The position numbers and the translations under genes were made by a program. This document shows positions 57,301 through 64,000 of a DNA stretch of 64,000 bases, one piece after another (the stretch's first letter is position 1; the number at the start of each line of letters is the position of its first letter). Source of the stretch: Ornithodoros turicata (Eukaryota > Arthropoda > Arachnida > Ixodida > Argasidae); NCBI RefSeq assembly GCF_037126465.1, contig NC_088202.1:99789962-99853961 (forward strand). The letters are read 5' to 3'. Under the pieces are notes generated by a model. That model made no database searches and was not told the origin of the DNA. It worked only from the letters and a program-made list of their open reading frames with translations.

Positions 57301-58722
57301 ATCTCCGGCTAGCTTTTCGGTAAAAGCGCACTCTACTGGGACGACTTTGTTAACTTCTACCTGGTCGCTGCTTGTGCCTATCAGCCTGACGGGTAGTACG
57401 CCCAATTCCGCGGCTACCTTGTGTCCGAAGGCGGATTCGAGCCACAGCGGGCTTAGTGCATCACCTCTGCGCTCGGGAAAAAGATCCGCGCGAACAACGG
57501 TCACGTCCGCCCCACTGTCTATCAGTGCGCGAAATTTTTGTGTCCCACATTGCAATTGAACCTCGCGAATGGGGAGAGTCAGCTGCTCTTTATCTCCCGT
57601 AGCCGCTGGGCTGACGCGCGCCACCAACGTAGTATTCTCTACCTGTGCGTCATCAGATGCATTTTGGACTTCGTCGTCCCTAGCTATCACAACACGGTTC
57701 ACGCGTCTTTGTGCAGAATCCTTGTTGTCTGCTGCTTTAGGAGCTGTGTGGTCACCGTCTGGTGACCTTTTTTTGGGACAATTTCTTGCAAAATGTTTCC
57801 CTCCACATACGTAGCAGGAAAACCCGTTCTTTGTCTCTTGACGGTCTTTCCCGTTCCCTTTTTGTTGGGAGTTCTTATCATCTTTCCCTCTGTCTTTGTG
57901 GCTTTCTTTACGGCGGTCGGAAGCTCCCTTGTCTCTGTGGCCTAGAACTGCGCTTCCCCTGCCCTTAGCATCCTCGAATTTCTCCACTGCTTTTACAATG
58001 TCGCTTTCGGAGGGTTTGACGTCGGTGATCTGGAGCGTTACAAATTGTCGAGCCTCCTCTGTCAGCGAGTCTACGAACCTGTCAGCGATGATCAACGTTA
58101 TCAAGTCGTCGTAACTTTTGACCTCGCGTGCTTTAGCGTATGCGGCGATATAACTGCGTAGCCTGGCCCAGTAGTTCGACCATGTTTCGTCCCTCCCTTT
58201 GACTGCTTCTGAAAAGCGCTTCCTATATTCGCCCGGGGACAAACGGAGTGCTGCTAGCACGGCCTCCTTTACCGTTTGGTAGTCGTCTAGCTCGTCGGTG
58301 GTTAGCTTTGAGTACAAGTGACCTACCCTGCTTGCGATAAGCGGTAATATGAGGTGACTTTGAACCTCCTCGGGTACTTTGTAGGATTTGAAAACACCTT
58401 CTACTCCCTCAAACCACATGGGCACTTCGCGGTCGGCTGGTAGCGGAAGCAAAACGCTCTTAAGCCTTTTTGAAAAGTAGGCCAGATTTTCTTCGCGCGT
58501 TCGTGTAGTCGACGCTTCACTGTATGGCGAGCGGTCATCTCGAAATCGCTCAAGTTCTATTCTCCGTGATCGTTCTTTTTCCAGTTCGATCTGGAGCCGC
58601 AAGATTTCGACGCTAACGGTTTCGGTAGCGCCTGCGCCAGAAGCAGTGTTACTTCTGTTTTCGTCTGCCATTTCTGTGTCGAATTTTGCCTTCTTTTGCT
58701 TCGCCCTCAAGCGAGTAAGCAT
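54343..58722 (-). CDS. Gag-protease-integrase-RT-RNase H polyprotein of a Gmr1-like retrotransposon
   Basis: One uninterrupted frame of 1459 codons. Residues about 70-260 are a Gag-like region; the basic stretch 262-300 leads to a zinc knuckle C303-x2-C306-x3-H310-x4-C315, one residue shorter than the usual C-x2-C-x4-H-x4-C. The protease has LIDSGADVTVV (Asp402). The integrase has H614/H621/C651/C654, then D684, D744 and E780 with 35 residues between the last two, and a GPY/F-type module with WKGPY at 921-925. The reverse transcriptase spans about 1040-1245 with YLDD at 1190-1193; RNase H has FTDAS (Asp1341), Glu1383, Asp1408 and Asp1451. All expected catalytic residues are present. No frameshift or stop separates gag from pol, so one polyprotein is expected, cut by its protease. 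A second in-frame Met (residue 18) is an alternative start. Confidence 0.93.
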   Translation of the reverse strand: MLTRLRAKQKKAKFDTEMADENRSNTASGAGATETVSVEILRLQIELEKERSRRIELERFRDDRSPYSEASTTRTREENLAYFSKRLKSVLLPLPADREVPMWFEGVEGVFKSYKVPEEVQSHLILPLIASRVGHLYSKLTTDELDDYQTVKEAVLAALRLSPGEYRKRFSEAVKGRDETWSNYWARLRSYIAAYAKAREVKSYDDLITLIIADRFVDSLTEEARQFVTLQITDVKPSESDIVKAVEKFEDAKGRGSAVLGHRDKGASDRRKESHKDRGKDDKNSQQKGNGKDRQETKNGFSCYVCGGKHFARNCPKKRSPDGDHTAPKAADNKDSAQRRVNRVVIARDDEVQNASDDAQVENTTLVARVSPAATGDKEQLTLPIREVQLQCGTQKFRALIDSGADVTVVRADLFPERRGDALSPLWLESAFGHKVAAELGVLPVRLIGTSSDQVEVNKVVPVECAFTEKLAGDVDCLLSLEAWDAIRSVEEPDALNAAATVEAEYTDELDAGLAGLFLQEDADCGGAEHIAVVNAVKSTSGGTDAEAGERSVFRSAQREDTSLVDAWEQGKAGAHGMLIDDGILYHRDTVAGQKVKQLVLPDGKRRQVLQLAHDTPWGGHLGMRKTLNRIKATFYWPGIEKDVREHCATCHGCQVNADRNAKDRVPIAPLTRPDYPFQAVNVDVVGPFEIASARGHKYALCVTDLHTRWPEVICLTSPTAKKTCDALLEIFSRTGIPETICCDQGSNFTSHLTQEFLRRIGCSPRFSTAEHHESNGAVERWNRVFRRMLFHVVRDDPRNWDRYIPFLLWAYREVPHDTTGVSPFQLLYGRQPTGPLAILKNTWEGQVGPPVQLREAPTKYLEHLREMFKAAAETAGLVTEKRQARYVEQHNRKTKQKQFQPGDQVIVFDTSRSAKHQAKWKGPYQVIGKRRQHSYDVLTDDGKTRTIHANNLRAYKARVNHVGVIFQGEEEFGDVEPAPTKRDKGQSVLPAEATSHLGESEANQVRRLFQSFATVFVDAPKVADVGAHVIKLREGHVPKRSHPYRTPQLLRKEVEQQVNELLEQGLVYPIVTEYSHPVVCVTKKDGGVRLCVDYRALNADTIDDAYPMELQQELVFRVGRARFITLLDLRRGYWQIPLEVNSQEKTAFVTHFGQFAWRVMPFGLKNAAATFQRTVNAILAKHQEHACAYLDDIAVYSETWEGHLHHLEAVLTTLKATKLTANLSKCQIARSSIRYLGHIVGSGSHAPDPEKIKTISELKRPTSKKELRSVLGLCGYYRDYVKDYAKIATPLTRLTGKRVPNKIPWDNEAEASFQALKSSLKDAVALTTPDPEKPYWVFTDASALAAGACLAQKDRNGKEVPISFASHRFSDTQARWAAIEREAFAVIWALKKFDHWVFGAQVTVVSDHNPLSYLTCTTPQGSKLARWALALQRYNVKIVHRKGSAHGNADALSRLRFE

Positions 58723-59266
58723 TAACTATTGTTCGACACCCTAGTTTTCCCGCTCGGCTCTGTTCGCTCGACCAAACCAGTCGGTATCATGTGAACCCAC
58801 TGACACTATCGGACACTAGAAAGATCGTCCTGCCACACCGGAACTCTGAGATACACAATAACTAAACCCTACGCGGTAGCTATCTACTCGTGAACCTCAA
58901 GAGCAACCAATTCTCACCTACCTCGTGAAATTGTTTCGAAGCTCTTCCGTGGATGACGTTTTCTTTCACCCTGTGCCGACACTTCAGTGTCCGTTGTTTC
59001 TCACTTTCGTCGCCGTCGTCGAAGCTGTGCTGGCTCCCCTGACGCGGTCACGTTCACACACTGCACACCCGGTCCTCGTTGACTAGTTGTGGCTCTCCGT
59101 TGATGACCTGGACTTGTCCGCTCAGTTTCCTGGACAGTCCGCTGCTTTTGCTGCCTTGCTTGACTTCGATGCGTACCTTGATTCTTGCTGTTCTCCTGGA
59201 GGCATTCACTCGTCCGTCGAGATGCTTCAGCTCTCCGTAGATGGACACATCCTGTCGTGCTGCGCC
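58723..59266 (-). other. 5' leader of the LTR element
   Basis: This 544-bp stretch between the 5' LTR and the gag start has no long frame. It should hold the primer site (adjacent to 59266) and packaging signals. Confidence 0.7.
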
Positions 59267-59267
59267 A
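59248..59267 (-). promoter_or_regulatory. Primer-binding site
   Basis: The minus strand reads TGGCGCAGCACGACAGGATG, the T being the last LTR base. It would pair with a tRNA ending ...CTGTCGTGCTGCGCCA. A discriminator G before CCA is a feature of eukaryotic tRNA-Ser, so a serine tRNA primer is possible, but this is inference. Confidence 0.6.
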
Positions 59268-59891
59268 GTAAAGTTTCTCCTTTCCGTAGAGGGGTTCGGT
59301 GATGTGTTGCGAGTACGGTAGCCGCTTGCAGGAGACGTCCGACGAGATGGATAACTCAACAGCAACAATATTTAATACAAATATATACAAGGCATATACA
59401 TATCAAGGCAAAGGCTTACTGATTGAGAACTCGGGGGACATGAGGCGACAAGGTCCCAGACCTTCCGGTGGTGAAAGTCCCCGCTCGAGCTGTCGCAAAT
59501 TAGCGGGTGTCCGCTTATAAAGACCACAATTGGCCGCTGCCCACCAACATGGTAGCGCCAATCAAAACATTCAAAAGAAAGCGAAACCAACTGTCTAATT
59601 GGTTACATTAACTAGGTTGGACACGTGAAATCCTCCGCCCCCACTTGGACTAAATCTGTTAATCCCGTCCGCCATCTTGGACATGTCGTAGTGTCCACAG
59701 TGCTTTCGGCTCAAGGGATTGCCTCTATAGGGCCACAAAAGCGAGCTGACCAAATGGGTCACGAGTGGCGGAGTTCCAAGAAGAGCAGCTGTCGCGCGAG
59801 AGCACAAAGAGTTATTCAACTGGTCGTTCAGTCTGGCGACGATGGAGGCGAAAATAAAAATGTTTTCGTAGTTACAGGTTTAACCTTTACA
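59267..59891 (-). repeat. 5' LTR (625 bp) with promoter
   Basis: The minus-strand TATA box CTTTATAAG lies at 59514-59522, so transcription should begin roughly 25-30 bases further on, leaving a long U3. The ATTAAA signal (59371-59376) lies downstream in R/U5. It appears identical to the 3' LTR. Confidence 0.95.
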
Positions 59892-59896
59892 GAGGG
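59892..59896. repeat. 5-bp target-site duplication, right
   Basis: GAGGG, matching 53385-53389. Confidence 0.85.
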
Positions 59897-60361
59897 GATT
59901 ACACGTCCAAGGCAAGACTCCATAAGGAACTGTGCTGGCATTTGCCTTTTGAGCGCCTGAGAAACCCCCAGGGAAATACTAAGACAGCACAGACGGTGTC
60001 GGGATTCTAGTTGGGTCACCTCCCCGTGTCGGCGCGCAAAGCGGTTCACCAAGTTGATTTACGTAGTTGTCCAATACGCAGAAAGCGTACAGCCACACAG
60101 GGGACAGCATCTTACGGGCGTTGCTGCCTATTAGAGCATACTGTTAGAGCGCACTACTGTAACAGCTCCCATGTCGCCTCTCCAGCGGTATCCTTACGGA
60201 CTTACAACCGCCTCGGGTCCCGAAATGAAATATCAAGTGTAACCATTATTGAAATATATCGTTGGTCATAGTAGCACTTGGAGGGCGCAATCCTCGTCCA
60301 TTTTTGCGCTTAAATCGCTATTGTGGACGGAAATATGTAAAAAAAAAAAAAAAAACATTAT
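59897..60361. other. No recognisable gene
   Basis: Flank of the LTR element, with short frames and a poly-A run at 60340-60355. Confidence 0.45.
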
Positions 60362-60373
60362 GCATATAAGTTC

Positions 60374-60646
60374 ACCGGCCTCGGTGGCTCTGTCGGTAGC
60401 GTGTTCGCCTTCTGATCCCGAGATCGCGGGTTGGAACCCGGCCGAGGACATTAGCAACTTGGTGATAGGGTATAAGTTGCTTAGACACGCCGTCTTCCGC
60501 GACGGACGTTAAATACGGGGTGCCGTGTGATGAGCATTCATCGCACGTTAAAGAACCCTCAGGTGGGCAAAATCAATCCACAGACCGACCGCTGTGGCGT
60601 TGTTCATGATCTCAGTGGTCTTGCGACGTAAACCCCCAATTATATA
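60374..60646 (+). mobile_element. tRNA-derived SINE with 12-bp target duplication
   Basis: It matches 46915-47193 almost throughout: GGCTCTGTCGGTAGCGTGTT in the A-box region, GGTTGGAACCC as a B box with one change (60429-60439), and GACGTTAAATACGGGGTGCC in the body. GCATATAAGTTC is duplicated at 60362-60373 and 60647-60658. The mutated B box suggests that it no longer transcribes well. Confidence 0.88.
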
Positions 60647-60706
60647 GCATATAAGTTCGTCAGAAAAAGTTAAACCTGCTACTCTGCGTTCATGGGTCGT
60701 TTGCTG

Positions 60707-61730
60707 CACTCAGAGAAAAATCTATACCTTTAGAGGTATAGATCGCCTGCTCAATAACTTAGCCCTTCTTAGGTATTATTTTATACCCTGCTTACAGGTA
60801 TAAAAAAAATAGTCCTCAACAAAGGGCTATATGTCATACCTTTAGGGGTACAGCTCTATACCCCTGTGCGAGTCTGCACGAGTACCATCATGGTATTAAA
60901 TCATAGGCATATACATTTTTAGAGGAGGGAACTAGAAATATCACCTTTGGAGGGAAGACAAGTTTTTGACATACACACACGTACTACAAATACACGCAAA
61001 CGCATATGGTTGTTAAGTAGAAAGCAAAGCTCGTGCACATTACTCCCCATGTAAAAAAAAAAACACACGCAAAGATGGAGTTAAAAACTAAAGAAAAATT
61101 TCAAGGAGCAAGATCGCTCTGCGCAGTCATCAAGTCACGATATATCACGATGACAGACATTGACAGAGCAACAAATACTGATGTACCGATGGCGACTTGA
61201 CAACGTGTGGAGCAGTTTTCTTCTGGTACGCAACTCTAAGGGTGAGGACATCTAGATTCAACATTCCGGCAATGTAAATATCATACAGCCATAAACTAAC
61301 CATGTGGATTCAGATAGTACTGTAATAATATCTGTGTTTCTTAATCAAACATCCATTTAACTCAGCTGGTACCGTCATCAAAAACAAAATACTAATGATG
61401 TGATACAGCACGTTGCGGAAGTAAAGACTGTATAAAAAAACCGTAAAGGTATAAAGAAACAGAAGGTATAGCAGCTTCATCTATACCGTGAAATGCATAG
61501 CCTCGTGATCTATTCCTGGTACAGGATATAAACGCGTGTTGGTGAGGTATAAATATGGTACGTTAGCATTCCTTTATACCTCATTCATACCCTTGAGAAG
61601 CGTTGGAGGTATAAATAGGAGATTTGTTCCTCTTCTATACCATCCAAAGGTATATATCTAAAGCAGAAGGTATAAAAGGGGTACAAGAACACATTATTAT
61701 ACCTTATTTATACCTTTTTTTCTAACAGTG
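60707..61730. mobile_element. 1-kb TIR element with TATACC motif arrays
   Basis: The left end reads CACTCAGAGAAAAATCTATACC and the right end is GGTATAAATAAGGTATAATA inverted, then CTAACAGTG. The motif TATACC/GGTATA occurs more than fifteen times within about 200 bases of the left end and 300 bases of the right end. The centre (60.95-61.4 kb) is unique and has no long frame. The terminal word resembles that of 33537-34060. Target duplication not found. Confidence 0.6.
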
Positions 61731-62023
61731 TGGTAGCAAATGAGCCACGTGCTGCCAAAAGGAAAGGAGGTGTGTCCTGTTGGTGTTGTGCACTAAAATG
61801 CGCTTCACCAGCATTGGCATGATACGACACGATAAAAGACGAGAGGCCTGTGTCCGTAAAAAAAGAAGAAGAAAAAGAAATGTTTAAGAGCATCGACGGT
61901 CAAACGCTGTAATGATGAATTCGGCCAAGGCCACGGTAGCACTCAGAAACTCAAAAGATTTGCGGTTACCTTGTCTATGAACAAAGGTAAACACGCTCGT
62001 TGTCGTTGATGTATTGGCAGGAC
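61731..62023. other. No recognisable gene
   Basis: Short spacer between two transposon-like elements. Confidence 0.4.
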
Positions 62024-62027
62024 TATG

Positions 62028-62248
62028 CAGGGTGTCTCACGTAACGTGTCAATAAATTTTATTTGAAGAGAGCAATAAAAGAAAAAACGACCGCTACTTT
62101 TCTGCTACTTGAGTTACAAACAGGTGCTACATCAAAAGTATCAAAGTATCACCTGTTTGTAACTCAAGTAGCAGAAAAGTAGGGGTCGTTTTTGCTTTTA
62201 TTGCTCTCTTTAAATAAAATTTATTGACACGTTACAAGAACCGCCCTG
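62028..62248. mobile_element. Foldback MITE, family A copy 2
   Basis: The ends are CAGGGTGTCTCACGTAACGT and an imperfect inverse. The inner part is an almost perfect hairpin (TTTCTGCTACTTGAGTTACA ... TGTAACTCAAGTAGCAGAAA). TATG is duplicated at 62024-62027 and 62249-62252. It shares ends and inner stem sequence with 28842-29095. Confidence 0.82.
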
Positions 62249-62252
62249 TATG

Positions 62253-63559
62253 CTGTTCGTCACACATCCTTCGTGTGCATTATTCCTCGTGTTACACTTC
62301 CTGAAATCGAGCTAAGAAGTGATATAGGCGGTACGAGTGACTTAATGGGTGCCACATGAACGCGTACTTGTAAAGTATATTCCTACGGTGCATAATACTA
62401 GAGAAATAGGATTACGAAATGAGCAGCTTTTGATAGCAGATGCCTCATGGCGAGAGGCAAAATCGGCCTGTCTGCCAGCTGCTGTTCTGCGGTTCTGTGC
62501 TTTCGGGACATGCGCTTGAGTGCGTCATTCGGTTGACACACAAGAACCTGATTATCGCTTCGAGCGACGAGCAAAAAGACTGGAGAAATCATTTAGCAAT
62601 GAGTTTCTATATGCTGCGTTTCTGAATGAAATGCAAGGATAAGGTGCTGCCTGTTCAGTCCGCTTGAGCGTACAATACTGCATGCAGTCATCCGTATTCG
62701 GTTGTGTTATGCACCGGGTGCGAGCACATTTCTTTATGAAATTTGTTCGCCGTCTTGTAGGCATGTTGCTCGAAGAGCGTATCGATAGATAGCGAGGGAA
62801 GCGTTCTGTGCCCATGAGATGCACATCGCAAAATCAGAAACCAATGACGCACAAGATGAAAATAATGAATGAACGGCGGCTCATGAGTGCGTCTCTCTCG
62901 GATGAACTCTGAATGCATTTCAGCCTATAATCCACGAGTGTAGCAAAAAATAGATCACGTGAAACCCCGCGCAAGGGAGTAGAGAAGAGGTGACTTTGGG
63001 TAGCCAGCCGAGAGCGGCGGCACGCTGCTTGTCAGGTGAAGGAGTGAGGGTGGTTGACATTGACAGTTGTTGATTAATTTCTTTGAAATCTGTGTTCAGA
63101 GGTATAAAAAGCATCATATCATTCCAGATTTGCGATAGGGGCCAATATTACGCCTGTGCTTGTGCTAAACATCATATAAAACTTTCGTCCGAAGAATTTT
63201 GTCAATACATGCTAGGCCTATAGCTTATCATTCACTAGTATGCTGGTACGAGCTAGCTGTGCACTATAGTAAAGTGACTGTTCGTCAGTGATCTTTGTCG
63301 CACGTATAGCTCGCTACTGTACCTGACAGTGCGACATTGACTACACTACCGTTCTTTCGTTTGACTTGAACCTCATAGCCACTGCAAAGATATCACACGG
63401 GGTTAATAAAGTAACCCAGTCACTAGCGTTTTTTTTTTCTTTTTCTTTTTTAATTCTTTAACGGTGAATATCGTCTCTACTGTTATCTTTGGTGTTGCCT
63501 TTTTTAGAAATATGATGGTTTTCTTAGGTAACCAGTACTGTCCAAAAACAGATACAAGG
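62253..63559. other. No recognisable gene
   Basis: Only frames up to 90 codons, none recognisable. Confidence 0.4.
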
Positions 63560-63840
63560 AAGATTCGACAAATGGGATTCGTTACAAGTTAAGTTACTGC
63601 GTTAAAATGTAACGAAATCACTAATGAAGTTACAAGATATGACAAAGAACCTCGAGTTCTCTAATTAATATTGAAAAGTAACGAATTAATTTCAAGTTAC
63701 TTGGCCAGTGATGGAAAGTGTTTGAAGTACGAAGTACTCAAGTAGTACTTAAAGTACATTTCAAATCGTGTACTTTGTTATGTACTTAAAGTACTTGTTC
63801 CCAGTACTCTCCCATCAAGTACTCAAGTACCCAAACTTGG
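63560..63840. mobile_element. hAT-style subterminal motif arrays
   Basis: GTTACAAG/AGTAACG words fill 63575-63705. After CCAGTGATGGAAAGT (63703-63718), AAGTACTT/AAGTACTC words fill 63725-63830. CCAGTGATGG is a frequent terminus of hAT-type elements, so two elements may abut here. The window ends before the rest can be seen. Confidence 0.4.
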
Positions 63841-64000
63841 ACTCCAGACAAAAATGGTCCACAGGAAAATGTACCGAAAACGATTTTTGTGATTTTAAAG
63901 AGCATATTTCAAGGAGAAAGTCTATTGTTGAGAGACTTCAAATATTGACAGAAATCTAGTGCTTCTATATTTATGTTTCAGGAATGGAACGCAAAGACAC

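Larger units (their letters stand above)
53390..59891 (-). mobile_element. Complete Gmr1-like Ty3/gypsy LTR retrotransposon (IN before RT)
   Basis: The 6502-bp element has matching 625-bp LTRs (53390-54014 and 59267-59891), a 5-bp target duplication, a primer-binding site directly after the 5' LTR, a purine tract directly before the 3' LTR and one long frame. The domain sequences (DSGA protease, HHCC/DD35E integrase with WKGPY, YLDD reverse transcriptase, RNase H) are Ty3/gypsy-like. The order, however, is Gag, protease, integrase, reverse transcriptase, RNase H, as in Ty1/copia. That combination defines the Gmr1-like group, first recognised in deuterostomes. No envelope-like frame is present. 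I see no difference between the LTRs in a base-by-base reading, so the insertion looks recent. Confidence 0.93.

Noticed and set aside
57038..57559. 173-codon plus-strand frame
   Set aside because: It is an antisense shadow of the intact retrotransposon polyprotein and has no recognisable domain.
1..64000. CRISPR arrays, operons, phage or bacterial defence systems
   Set aside because: The sequence is eukaryotic in its repeat content. No regularly spaced repeats with unique spacers and no bacterial gene clusters were found.

Overview
This is eukaryotic, non-operonic DNA from an animal genome. The tRNA-derived SINEs, I-like LINEs with an RNase H domain, mariner, Penelope-like and Ty3/gypsy debris fit an arthropod, most likely a tick or another chelicerate; that assignment is inference from repeat style, not from a host gene. 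I could not recognise a single host protein-coding exon. Nearly all short open frames look like chance or fragments of mobile elements, so the window is best read as an intergenic or intronic repeat landscape.

Layout. 1-14 kb: mostly unassignable sequence with one hairpin (2.7 kb), low-complexity GATGT tracts (10.6 and 11.3 kb) and a tRNA-like SINE fragment (12.6 kb). 14-18 kb: a small non-coding LTR-bounded element (14.15-15.25 kb), a complete SINE with 13-bp target duplications (16.6 kb) and a LINE remnant (17.4-18.0 kb). 18-27 kb: sparse, with a candidate 5' LTR plus primer site (22.04-22.29 kb) and a TIR element (25.2 kb). 27-40 kb: LINE 3' fragments at 27.3, 30.1-31.1, 32.1-33.2 and 39.2-40.05 kb, and foldback or TIR elements at 28.8 and 33.5 kb. 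40.4-46.3 kb: the broken ORF2 of one I-like LINE (endonuclease, reverse transcriptase, RNase H, all on the minus strand), interrupted by an internally deleted mariner, a SINE and a Penelope-like GIY-YIG fragment. 46.6-49.8 kb: a SINE, another LINE C-terminus, a hAT-like element and a LINE ORF1 remnant. 50.9-51.75 kb: a cluster of hammerhead-ribozyme-like cores, one doubled into an almost perfect 176-bp palindrome flanked by 14-bp direct repeats. 60-64 kb: another complete SINE, a 1-kb element with arrays of a TATACC motif, a 221-bp foldback element and hAT-style motif arrays.

The centrepiece is at 53.39-59.89 kb: a complete Ty3/gypsy-type LTR retrotransposon on the minus strand. Its two 625-bp LTRs look identical, a 5-bp target duplication flanks it, and one uninterrupted 1459-codon frame encodes Gag, protease, integrase, reverse transcriptase and RNase H in that order. 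Integrase BEFORE reverse transcriptase is the Ty1/copia order, while the domain sequences are of Ty3/gypsy type. That is the hallmark of the rare Gmr1-like group, and this copy looks young and possibly still active.
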